Origin: Kribbella solani
GTDB lineage: Bacteria > Actinomycetota > Actinomycetes > Propionibacteriales > Kribbellaceae
Assembly: GCF_014205295.1 (NCBI RefSeq)
Contig: NZ_JACHNF010000001.1
Coordinates: 1,984,001 to 2,048,000 of the forward strand
DNA: 64,000 nt
Direction: 5' to 3'
Position numbers and translations under genes: made by a program. The notes beneath the pieces were generated by a model, which saw only the letters and a program-made list of their open reading frames with translations, searched no databases and was not told where the DNA came from. Positions 39,030 through 47,199 of this stretch are shown here, piece by piece. Each line of letters begins with the position of its first letter. Position 1 is the stretch's first letter.

Positions 39030-41590
39030 CGCGCGGCACCTCCGCGCAGGAGTTTGGCCGCGGTGTCGACGAGCAAGAGGACGATCGCCGCCGCACCGGC
39101 CAGCAACCAGCCCAGGGACGACGGCCAGCCGCCACCGAGCAATCGCGCCACCGGGGGCAGGCCGAGGAAGATCATCAGCAGGACGACCTCGATCGAGAGC
39201 GCCAGCAGCAGCGGCCGGTTGGTCGTGAAGCCGACTCTGAAGACGGTGCTCCGCTCGCTACGGCACGCGAACGCGTTCGCCTTCTGTGTCAGGGCGATCA
39301 CCGCGAACGCCGTACCGGAAGCAACCGCCAGCGCGGCGCTGGACGGGTGGGCTCCGAAGTGCCAGCCATGACCGGACAGGATCAGCAGGAACGCCACCAT
39401 CGTCAGCATTGCCTCGGTCATCCCGAGCAGACCGAACGCCCGGATCAGCAGCCCGCGATCGACCAGCCGACGATGCCGCGCGGGGCCGTCCAGGACCCGG
39501 GGACCGGGCCGTTCGACGCCGAGTGCCAGCGCGGGCAGCACGTCGGTGCCGATGTCCAGGGCCAGCACCTGCAGGACGCCGATCGCGAGCGGAATCGACC
39601 CTCCGGACAGCGCCCAGGCCACGAACGGAGCGAGTTCGGCCACGTTGTCGGCCAGGTGATAGGTGAGGAAACGCCGTACGTTCGAGAACGTCGCCCGGCC
39701 GAGCCGGATCGCGGTCACGATGCTGGCGAAGTGGTCGTCGAGCAGTACCAGGTCGGCACTGGCCCGCGCGACGTCACTGCCCGAGGCGCCCATCGCCACC
39801 CCGACGTCGGCCTCGCGCAACGCCGGGGCGTCGTTGACGCCGTCGCCGGTCATCGCGACCACGTGGCCGCGAGCCCGCAGCGCCCGCGCGATCCGCAGCT
39901 TGTCCGCCGGCGTCACCCGAGCGACCACGACACCGTCCGCGCGGTCGAGCAGCGCGCCCAGCTGCTCGTCGTCCGCCGGAAGTTCGTTGCCGGTGACAAC
40001 CAGTCCGTCAGGTCCGAGCAGGCCGACCTCACGGGCGATCACCGCCGCGGTGGCCGCGTGGTCGCCGGTCACGACGGCGATCCGGACACCGGCCTGACGG
40101 CAGGTCGTCAACGCCGTGTGCACATCGGTTCGCGGCGGGTCCTCCAGCCCGACGACGGCCAGCAGCTCGAGGGCGCCCGGCGCCAGCCGCAGCCGGCCGT
40201 CCCGGACCAGCACTCCGGGCGCGGCCGCCACCGCGAGCACCCGGCGGCCACGCCCGGCCAGATCCTCGACCGCGGCCGCGGCGGCGCCGTTGGCCCGGCA
40301 GTACCGCAGCAGCGCGTCCGGCGCGCCGATCACCTGTGTGTTGCCATTGGCAACTACCGCGCTGTGCCTGGTCTCGCTGCTGAAGGTCACCCGGTGGCTG
40401 ATCGCGTCCGGGTCGACGGCCGGTACGCCGAGCCGACGGGCCAGTACGTCGAGAGCGACCTCCATCGGATCGCCCTCCGCGATCCATCGGTCCTTGGACC
40501 GGACCGCCCGGCCCCGGATGCAGGCGATCGCCGATGCCGCGGCGCGGGCCGCCGCCTCGATCGCCGCCGGTTCCCCCGCGGCGGTACCCTGCGGGTCGTA
40601 GCCGTGCCCGTTCAGCGTGACCCGCCCGCGCGGGGTCCAGACCTCGAGGACCTCCATCTGGTTCATCGTCAGCGTTCCGGTCTTGTCGGTGCAGACGTAC
40701 GTGGTGGCGCCGAGCGTCTCGACCGCGTCCAGCCGCCGGACCAGGGCATTGCCGTGCGCCATCCGCTGCGCGCCGCGGGCCAGCGACAAGGTCACGGTCG
40801 GCAGCAGGCCTTCGGGCACCAGGGCGACCATCACTCCGACGCCGAACAGGAACGCCTCGGTCAGGCGGAGGCCGAGCAGCATCGAGACCGCGGTCAGCGA
40901 CACGCCGACCGCTACCGCGATCACCGCGATCACCCGGATCAGCCGATGCAGTTCGACGGTCAACGGGCTGGCCGGACGCCGCGCACTCTCGGTCAGCGAC
41001 TGGATACCCGCCAGCCGGGTCTGCCCGGCCACCGCGGTCACGACCGCCTCGGCCTCGCCCTGGACGACGAACGTCCCGGCGTACACCTGGGCGCCGGCCG
41101 CCGGCCGGACCGGGACCGATTCGCCGGTCAGCATCGACTCGTCCACCGCGAGCGCGTGCACCGTGTCCAGACGCAGGTCCGCCGAAACCCGATCGCCCGC
41201 GCTCAGCAGGACGAGATCGTCACGAACCAGCCGCGTGGCGTCGATACTGCTGACCTGACCGTCCCGGATCACCTGCACCTTGGCCGGCAGCAGGTCGCGC
41301 AACCGCTCGGCGGCCCGGTCGGCGCGGTACTCCTGCGCGAACGCGAAGACGCCGTTCAAGATGATGATCAGCACGATCGCGATCGCCAGCGGGGCGAGTC
41401 CGCCGGCCAGCGCCAGCACCGCCGCCACCCACAACATCAGCGCGAACAGATGCGTCAGCTGCCCGGCGAGCAGTTTCCAGGGCGCGGGCCGCCGCGGCGC
41501 GGGCAGTTCGTTCGGCCCGTCGGCGGCGAGTCGTCGGACCGCATCCGCTGCCGACAGACCACGAAGGCTCGACGACTGGACGCTGACCAT
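39026..41590 (-). CDS. ctpF: CtpF-like P-type cation ATPase (type II)
   Basis: An 854-residue P-type pump. LTGES is the actuator motif, VPEGLLPTVTLSLARGAQRM is the PEGL membrane motif of Ca2+/Na+/K+-type pumps, DKTGTLTMNQM is the phosphorylation site, and GDGVNDAPALREADVGVAMG the hinge. The N- and C-terminal membrane segments fit ten helices. Mtb CtpF (Rv1997) is a DosR target implicated in Ca2+ and redox-stress responses. Here it is the first gene of the A/V-ATPase operon (four-base overlap). A GGGCC-N4-GTCCC box is 37 bases upstream. Confidence 0.85.
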   Translation of the reverse strand: MVSVQSSSLRGLSAADAVRRLAADGPNELPAPRRPAPWKLLAGQLTHLFALMLWVAAVLALAGGLAPLAIAIVLIIILNGVFAFAQEYRADRAAERLRDLLPAKVQVIRDGQVSSIDATRLVRDDLVLLSAGDRVSADLRLDTVHALAVDESMLTGESVPVRPAAGAQVYAGTFVVQGEAEAVVTAVAGQTRLAGIQSLTESARRPASPLTVELHRLIRVIAVIAVAVGVSLTAVSMLLGLRLTEAFLFGVGVMVALVPEGLLPTVTLSLARGAQRMAHGNALVRRLDAVETLGATTYVCTDKTGTLTMNQMEVLEVWTPRGRVTLNGHGYDPQGTAAGEPAAIEAAARAAASAIACIRGRAVRSKDRWIAEGDPMEVALDVLARRLGVPAVDPDAISHRVTFSSETRHSAVVANGNTQVIGAPDALLRYCRANGAAAAAVEDLAGRGRRVLAVAAAPGVLVRDGRLRLAPGALELLAVVGLEDPPRTDVHTALTTCRQAGVRIAVVTGDHAATAAVIAREVGLLGPDGLVVTGNELPADDEQLGALLDRADGVVVARVTPADKLRIARALRARGHVVAMTGDGVNDAPALREADVGVAMGASGSDVARASADLVLLDDHFASIVTAIRLGRATFSNVRRFLTYHLADNVAELAPFVAWALSGGSIPLAIGVLQVLALDIGTDVLPALALGVERPGPRVLDGPARHRRLVDRGLLIRAFGLLGMTEAMLTMVAFLLILSGHGWHFGAHPSSAALAVASGTAFAVIALTQKANAFACRSERSTVFRVGFTTNRPLLLALSIEVVLLMIFLGLPPVARLLGGGWPSSLGWLLAGAAAIVLLLVDTAAKLLRGGAAR

Positions 41591-41626
41591 GCCGACAGCC
41601 TCGCGGCGCGCGTGGTACCCAGGTCA

Positions 41627-41640
41627 GGGCCTAACGTCCC
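41627..41640. promoter_or_regulatory. DosR-like box upstream of ctpF-A/V-ATPase operon
   Basis: GGGCCTAACGTCCC, intact arms, 37 bases before the CtpF-like start. Confidence 0.6.
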
Positions 41641-41644
41641 GACC

Positions 41645-42229
41645 TCAGGGCCCGGAGTGCCTGCTCATGCCGGCGCGCCGGATCAGGTCGGAGACCAGTT
41701 CCTGGGCCTCGCCGAGCGTCGCGTCCAGGATCTTGAGGCCGGCCTCCAGCTGACCGGCCTCCAGCGACCACCGGGCCGCGGCCATACCCTGCACCAGCGA
41801 GTCGTTGATCTCGATCGCTTCCTGATGCAGCAGCGCGCCGGCCTCCAGCTGCCGGCGTTCCGCCTCGGCTTGACGCTGCCGGTCCGACGCCCTGCCCAGC
41901 AACAGACCGAGCATCACCAGCGGTACCACCCGGGCTCCCCAGCCGCCGGCACTCAAGGACACGTCCCGCAGTGCCACCCAGCCGATGACGAGGGCGACAG
42001 CGGACAGCCCGGCCACCGTCCCGGCGCGCGAACCGAACGTGATGGCGATCAGCGCGACCGGAAAGACGTACAGGAAGAAGTAGTCGTCGCCCGGCTTCCC
42101 CGTGAACACGGTCAGCGAAAGCACGCCTGCGGAGAGCGCGATCGCGACTGCGAGGGCCGTACGCGGGTGCAGCCGGAACCACGGATCACGCGGTGCCGGC
42201 AAGACCGGAGACCAGGCAGGGTTGGTCAT
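41645..42229 (-). CDS. Membrane sensor-like protein without a kinase domain
   Basis: A 194-residue protein with four hydrophobic helices in its first half (about residues 25-110), resembling the DUF4118/MASE-type sensor modules of histidine kinases. A coiled segment follows (HQEAIEINDSLVQGMAAARW...) that looks like a dimerisation helix. No ATPase domain follows: the protein stops there. It may act as a truncated sensor or accessory membrane protein. The ATG at 42229 is chosen because upstream codons lie in a region with regulatory boxes. Confidence 0.5.
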   Translation of the reverse strand: MTNPAWSPVLPAPRDPWFRLHPRTALAVAIALSAGVLSLTVFTGKPGDDYFFLYVFPVALIAITFGSRAGTVAGLSAVALVIGWVALRDVSLSAGGWGARVVPLVMLGLLLGRASDRQRQAEAERRQLEAGALLHQEAIEINDSLVQGMAAARWSLEAGQLEAGLKILDATLGEAQELVSDLIRRAGMSRHSGP

Positions 42230-42265
42230 ACAGCAAGCTGTAGCCCGTCGCACGGTCCCGGCACA

Positions 42266-42279
42266 GGGACGAAAGTCCC
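42266..42279. promoter_or_regulatory. DosR-like box 1 between sensor-like and M50 genes
   Basis: GGGACGAAAGTCCC, perfect 5-base arms, 36 bases from the sensor-like start. It differs from the mycobacterial core GGGACTWWAGTCCC at one position. Confidence 0.7.
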
Positions 42280-42323
42280 CATCATCGCGGGGAACTCCGG
42301 AGCCACGCCGGTCCCGGTAAGAC

Positions 42324-42337
42324 GGGCCCTTCGGCCC
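42324..42337. promoter_or_regulatory. DosR-like box 2 between sensor-like and M50 genes
   Basis: GGGCCCTTCGGCCC, perfect 5-base arms. It is 58 bases from box 1 and 157 bases before the M50 start. Confidence 0.55.
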
Positions 42338-42494
42338 TGCGCTGGTTCGGGTTCGGGCCGTGTACTGGAAGTGGGCGGAGGAAGCCGCGGCAAGCAGGTA
42401 CGGAGAAACGGACCCCAAGCCGTGCACCGTACAGCTCGGCCCGCTGCATCAGCGGCGGTTGACTTCCTCCGTCCCCCGGCCGGCAGGAGGGCAC

Positions 42495-43631
42495 ATGAAG
42501 CAGACGATTCGGTTCGGCCGCATCTCAGGCGTGGAGGTCGGAGCGAACTGGTCGCTGCTCGTGCTCATCCTGCTGGTCGCCGACGGGCTTGCGACCGCGG
42601 TCCTTCCGCAGCTGGCACCCGGCTATTCGTCCGGCGCGTACTGGACGGCCGGTGTGGTCTGCGGACTCCTGATCGCCGGCTCGCTGTTGCTGCACGAACT
42701 CGCGCATTCGGTGGTCGCGCAACGAGCGGGGATTCCCGTTCAGCGCATCACGCTGTGGATGCTGGGCGGAGCGAGCGTGCTCGACGGCGAGCCGGCCACA
42801 CCCCGGACGGCGTTCTGGATCGCCGCGTCCGGCCCGCTCACCAGTCTCGGTCTGGGCCTGGGCTCGGGGACGATCGCGGTGCTGCTGAATCGCACCGGAG
42901 TGCCGGGGCTGATCGTCATGTCGCTGTGGTGGCTCGGAATCATGAACGTCTTCCTCGCCGTCTTCAACCTGCTCCCCGGGCTGCCACTCGACGGCGGCCG
43001 GATCCTGCGCGCCGCCCTCTGGTGGCGCTCGGGCGACCCGAACCAGGCCGCGATCTCCGCCGGGCGCGGCGGCCAGGTGATCGGCTATCTCCTCACCGGC
43101 CTCGGTTTCGCCGAGTGGCTGAGCGGCTCGCTCACCGGCCTCTGGCTCGTGATGATCGGCTTCGTCATCATCACGTCGGTGACCGCGGAGTCGCGGCTGA
43201 CGCGGCTGCGGATCAGCCTGGGACAGACCACGGTGCGGGCGGCCATGTCGCAGCCGGAGGTGACGGCGTACGTCGCGATGCCGGTCGAGCGGTTCGTCAC
43301 CGAAGTCGCGCCACGGACCCGGGAGGCCGTCTTCCCGGTCGTCGACCTCGACGGTGCACCGACCGGCACGGTCGCACTGCACCGGCTGGCGCGGGTTCCG
43401 GCCACCCGTCGTGCTTCGACCACGATCGCGGACGTCCAGCGGCCGCTGGCCGACGTACCCGTCGCGCACCCCGACGACCTGCTTGCCGACCTTGTCAGCC
43501 GGATGTCACCGGCCCCTGACGAACTGGCCCTCGTCATCGAGCACGACCGGCTCGTCGGCGTCTTCCGCGGGCAGGACATCGCCCGTTTGGTCCACCTCGC
43601 GGCCTTCCGCCCAGCGGCACAAGCCACCTGA
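42495..43631 (+). CDS. Site-2-protease-like M50 metalloprotease with CBS-like C-terminus
   Basis: A 378-residue membrane protease. HELAH (residues about 66-70) is the HExxH zinc motif and NLLPGLPLDGGRI supplies the third ligand Asp, within about six helices. The C-terminal half carries a CBS-like tandem region after RISLGQTTVRAAMSQPEV. Mtb Rv2625c, a DosR target, has the same M50 plus CBS plan. The ATG at 42495 follows AGGAGGG. Its stop lies one base from the convergent CBS-BON gene. Confidence 0.85.
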   Translation: MKQTIRFGRISGVEVGANWSLLVLILLVADGLATAVLPQLAPGYSSGAYWTAGVVCGLLIAGSLLLHELAHSVVAQRAGIPVQRITLWMLGGASVLDGEPATPRTAFWIAASGPLTSLGLGLGSGTIAVLLNRTGVPGLIVMSLWWLGIMNVFLAVFNLLPGLPLDGGRILRAALWWRSGDPNQAAISAGRGGQVIGYLLTGLGFAEWLSGSLTGLWLVMIGFVIITSVTAESRLTRLRISLGQTTVRAAMSQPEVTAYVAMPVERFVTEVAPRTREAVFPVVDLDGAPTGTVALHRLARVPATRRASTTIADVQRPLADVPVAHPDDLLADLVSRMSPAPDELALVIEHDRLVGVFRGQDIARLVHLAAFRPAAQAT

Positions 43632-43632
43632 C

Positions 43633-44337
43633 CTACGGGCGGCGGCGGGATTCGGGTGACGGCTGCGGGTTCGGCGTGGCTGCCAGGTCGTCGTACACCC
43701 AGGTCAGCTGGTTGTCGACATCGACCACGCCGTCGATCTCCCGTGTCAGCTTCGCGGCCACCGCGGCCGTACTGCGCTGGTCGACCTCTCCCGACAACGT
43801 CACGACACCGTCGTGCACGGTGATCTCGATGCCGAACGGATCGTCCCAGAGCGCGTGCACGACGACATCGCGCCGGATCCGCTGCAGGATCCGGTCGTCC
43901 GGCTCCAGGAACGCCTTCAGCAGGTCCGACCTGGTGACGATCCCCGCCAGGACCTCGCCGTCGGCGGTGGTGACGACCAGCCGGGTGATCCCACGCGCCG
44001 CCAGCAACCGGGCCGCGTCGGGAATCGTCGCCGTCTCCGCGATCGTCACCGCCGGATGCGACATCACCTCGCCGGCCCGCGCGCCGGCCGCCTTGGACCG
44101 GGTCGCGGAGCCCCACCAGCGCAGCAGCCACGGTGACGGCCGGCGCCGGAACTCTTCCTTGCGGAGCAGGTCCGTCTCCGAGACCACGCCACCGATGCCG
44201 CCGTACCGGTTGAGTACCGGGACCGCGCTGATGTGATGGGTCGCGAGCAGCGACACCACTTCCTTGTACGGCGTGTCCTCGGTCACCGTGATCACCTCGC
44301 GGGTCATCACGTCCGAAACCTTCAACGGATGCCTCAT
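43633..44337 (-). CDS. CBS-CBS-BON domain protein
   Basis: A 234-residue soluble protein. Two CBS domains (about 8-65 and 88-150) are seen as VSDVMTREVITVTEDTPYKEV and VMSHPAVTIAETATIPDAARLL. A C-terminal BON domain (about 155-220) contains VHDGVVTLSGEVDQRSTAA. CBS pairs bind adenine nucleotides; BON usually contacts membranes or lipids. Mtb Hrp1 (Rv2626c), a CBS pair, is among the most strongly DosR-induced proteins. AAGGAGGG precedes the ATG. It follows the GNAT-ACS gene by 26 bases in one operon and has a paralogue at 60160-60819. Confidence 0.87.
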   Translation of the reverse strand: MRHPLKVSDVMTREVITVTEDTPYKEVVSLLATHHISAVPVLNRYGGIGGVVSETDLLRKEEFRRRPSPWLLRWWGSATRSKAAGARAGEVMSHPAVTIAETATIPDAARLLAARGITRLVVTTADGEVLAGIVTRSDLLKAFLEPDDRILQRIRRDVVVHALWDDPFGIEITVHDGVVTLSGEVDQRSTAAVAAKLTREIDGVVDVDNQLTWVYDDLAATPNPQPSPESRRRP

Positions 44338-44363
44338 CTCGGCCCTCCTTGTACCTCGTGCCG

Positions 44364-47072
44364 TCAGCCTGGCTGGTCGGAGCGGAGGTGGCGGGCGTAC
44401 CAGTCGGGCTCGGGGGTGGCCGGGGTCAGCCGGACCCGGATGTCGACCGCGAAGGCGCCCGCCGGCGTCGCGGCCAGCGGGTTGATGTCGAGCTCGGCCA
44501 GCTCGGGGATCACGCCGGCCAGCCAGGCGATGCGGTGCATGACGTCCAGCACGGCCTCCTGGTCGGCAGCCTGGGCCCCGCGGTAGCCGGCCAGCAGCGG
44601 CGCACAGCGGAGCGAGTGGAGCATCTCGCGCGCGTCCAGATCCGTGAGCGGAAGACCACGCCACTGCCGGTCGGCCAGGACGTCGGTCAGTACGCCGCCG
44701 CTGCCGGCCATCAGCAGCGGCCCGAAGAGCGGATCCCGGACCACGCCGATCGCCAGTTCGGTCCCGGCCGGCGCCATCGCCTGAACCAGCACCCGGGGAT
44801 CTCCGGCGGCCGCCGCGATCTGCTCGTACGCCTGCCCGAGCTCGACCGCGTTCGCCAGCCCGACCCGTACGCCGCCGATGTCGGTCTTGTGCAGTACGCC
44901 GGGCGCGGCGGTCTTCAGCGCGACCGGATACCCGGCCGCCTCCGCCGCCTTGACCGCCTCCGCGCGCGAAGCCGCCGCCCGGACCGCGAGCACCGGGATT
45001 CCGGCGCGCCGCAGCAGGCGGCTCGCTTCTTGTGGGTCCAGCCAACCACCCGCGGGTGATCGCCGGAAGAACCGTTCGGCCACCCGGCGGGTGCCGGCCG
45101 CGTCGACCCGAGCCAGCTCCGGTACGGTGCCCTGCGGCCGGGCGCGCCACTCGGCGTACCGCACCGCGTGGGCCAGCGCCCGGACCGCGTTTTCCGGGAA
45201 CGGGAACACCGGCAGCCGCCGGCCGGCCGGCAGTGTGATCTCCGGGGCGGCGTGCCGCGACCCGACACAGTTCACGACGATCGGAAGCTCGGCCGCGTCC
45301 GCCGCGGCGGCGATCGCCCGGTAGATCTCGTCGACGTTGCCGGCCCGCGTCGCGGCGTAGTTCACCACCACGCTGTCGACCTCCCCGCTCGCCAGCAGCA
45401 CTTGCAGGGCCCGCCGCAAGCTGACTGGTGACGCCGCCGCGCCGAGGTCGACCGGATTACCGGTGCCCACCGCTCCCACCTCGGCGAGCTGGTCCTGAAC
45501 GGCCTGGCTCAGCTCCGGCAGTTCGAGGCCGAGACGCGCGGCCGCGTCGGCGGCCAGGATCCCGGCGCCACCGGCGTTGCCGACGACCGCGACCCGGCGG
45601 CCGCGCGGCAGCGGCGGCACGGCGAGGACCCGGGCCGTCTCGACCAGTTCCTCGACGGTGTCCATCCGCAACACCCCGGACTGCGCGAACAGCGCGTCGA
45701 CCGCCGTCTCCGGGGTGGCGGCGGCCGCCGTATGGGAAACTCCGGCCCGCCGGCCACCGATCGAGCGGCCGCCCTTGACCACCAGGATCGGTTTGGTCCG
45801 GCCGATCATCCGGGCCAGCCCACCGAACTTGCGCGGGTTCCCGAACGACTCCAGGTACAGCCCGATCACCGCTGTTCGTGGGTCACCCCACCAGTGCAGC
45901 AGCACGTCGTTGCCGCTGACATCGACTTTGTTGCCCAGAGAAACGAATTCGGAGATCCCCAGTCCGGTCCGCCCGGCATGCTCCAGTACCGCGATCCCGA
46001 CCGCGCCGGACTGTGCCGCGATGGCGAGCGTGCCCGGCGTCGGCGCGACCTCGGCGAAGGTCGCGTTCAGCAGCACGTCCGGTGCCGTGTTCACCAGGCC
46101 GAGGCAGTTCGGCCCGATCAGCCGGATGCTGTGCCGGCGGGCGATCGCCAGCAGCTCACGCTGCAGCTCGCGGCCGGTCGCTCCGAGCTCGGAGAACCCC
46201 GCGGTCAGGACCACCGTGCCGCCGACCCCGCACTTGCCGCATTCGGTCAGCACGTTCAGGACCTGCTCGGCCGGAACCGCGATCACCGCCAGATCGACGG
46301 GCCCCGGAACGGCCGAGATCGACGGGTACGCCGGCACGTCCGCGATCTCGTCCGCATGCGGATTGACGGCGTACGCCGAACCGGTGAAGCCGCCCTTGAC
46401 GATGTTCCGCAGCAACTCGTGCCCGATGCCACCCGGCTGCCGCCCGGCTCCGATCACCGCGACGGTGCGGGGCGCGAACAACCGTTGCAACGAGCGGTTC
46501 TCGGCCGCCCGCTCGCGATCGGCCATCTTCTCCAGGGTCGCCGGATGGTAGGCCGTGTCGAGCACCAGCTCGACCACGCCGCTGTCCAGCTTGCGGACCT
46601 GCTCGAAACCCGAGTTGGTCAGCACCCGCAGCATCTTGGCGTTCTCGCCGAGGGTGTCGGCCCGCAAGCGCGCGATGCCGTTCTCGCGGGCCGTCGCCGC
46701 CAGCTGCTCGAGCAGCAAGGTGCCGATCCCCCGGCCGTGGACCGAGTCCTGCAGCAGAAAGGCCATCTCGGCCTCGCCCGTCCGCAGCGTCTCGTAGCTC
46801 GCGATCCCGACCACGTTGTCGCCGTACTCCGCGACCAGCGCGACGTGACCGTCGTGATCCGTGGCCAGATGATGCGTGTACTCGTCGGCCATGGTCCGGC
46901 TGATACCGAAGAAGCGCAGGTAGATCGACTCGTCCGACACCCGCCGGTTCATCGCCGCCAGCGCCGGTTCGTCCTCGTCCCGCACCGGCCGGATCCGTAC
47001 CACCGACCCGTCCGACGCCAGTACGTCCCACCCCGCGCCCGGCCGGGCGTCCTGCTGCTCGATCGCCGTCAT
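44364..47072 (-). CDS. GNAT acetyltransferase fused to ADP-forming acyl-CoA synthetase (Pat-like)
   Basis: A 902-residue fusion. Residues about 15-190 are a GNAT domain (FLLQDSVHGRGIGTLLLEQL is the acetyl-CoA loop). Then comes a CoA-binding Rossmann domain (VAVIGAGRQPGGIGHELL), succinyl-CoA-ligase-like domains with SHTAAAATPETAVDALF, and a C-terminal ATP-grasp (ALKTAAPGVLHKTDIGGV). E. coli PatZ has the same parts in the opposite order. Such enzymes acetylate and switch off acetyl-CoA synthetase; a suitable target is at 20837. The phosphorylatable His region of the ligase part appears degenerate, favouring a sensory role. The start at 47072 follows GGAGGGAG. Confidence 0.85.
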   Translation of the reverse strand: MTAIEQQDARPGAGWDVLASDGSVVRIRPVRDEDEPALAAMNRRVSDESIYLRFFGISRTMADEYTHHLATDHDGHVALVAEYGDNVVGIASYETLRTGEAEMAFLLQDSVHGRGIGTLLLEQLAATARENGIARLRADTLGENAKMLRVLTNSGFEQVRKLDSGVVELVLDTAYHPATLEKMADRERAAENRSLQRLFAPRTVAVIGAGRQPGGIGHELLRNIVKGGFTGSAYAVNPHADEIADVPAYPSISAVPGPVDLAVIAVPAEQVLNVLTECGKCGVGGTVVLTAGFSELGATGRELQRELLAIARRHSIRLIGPNCLGLVNTAPDVLLNATFAEVAPTPGTLAIAAQSGAVGIAVLEHAGRTGLGISEFVSLGNKVDVSGNDVLLHWWGDPRTAVIGLYLESFGNPRKFGGLARMIGRTKPILVVKGGRSIGGRRAGVSHTAAAATPETAVDALFAQSGVLRMDTVEELVETARVLAVPPLPRGRRVAVVGNAGGAGILAADAAARLGLELPELSQAVQDQLAEVGAVGTGNPVDLGAAASPVSLRRALQVLLASGEVDSVVVNYAATRAGNVDEIYRAIAAAADAAELPIVVNCVGSRHAAPEITLPAGRRLPVFPFPENAVRALAHAVRYAEWRARPQGTVPELARVDAAGTRRVAERFFRRSPAGGWLDPQEASRLLRRAGIPVLAVRAAASRAEAVKAAEAAGYPVALKTAAPGVLHKTDIGGVRVGLANAVELGQAYEQIAAAAGDPRVLVQAMAPAGTELAIGVVRDPLFGPLLMAGSGGVLTDVLADRQWRGLPLTDLDAREMLHSLRCAPLLAGYRGAQAADQEAVLDVMHRIAWLAGVIPELAELDINPLAATPAGAFAVDIRVRLTPATPEPDWYARHLRSDQPG

Positions 47073-47134
47073 GGCTCTCCCTCCGCCTCCCGTCCACCCC
47101 ACCTGACGACGGCCACGGCCGGCCAGTGCCGTTG

Positions 47135-47162
47135 GGGCCCTGCGGCCCGGGACCTTTGCCTC
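47135..47162. promoter_or_regulatory. Two adjoining DosR-like boxes between Pat-like and cydA genes
   Basis: GGGCCCTGCGGCCC (47135-47148) abuts GGGACCTTTGCCTC (47149-47162). They lie 63 bases from the Pat-like start and 37 bases from cydA, so could serve both divergent operons. Confidence 0.55.
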
Positions 47163-47199
47163 TAGGCCGTCACCGGTGGTCACCAGGACTCTGAGGACC

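Noticed and set aside
38465..43519. Very long plus-strand open frame (over 1600 codons)
   Set aside because: It runs antisense through the CtpF-like, subunit C and sensor genes; it has Arg/Gly/Pro-rich composition and no motifs, as expected of a GC-rich shadow frame.
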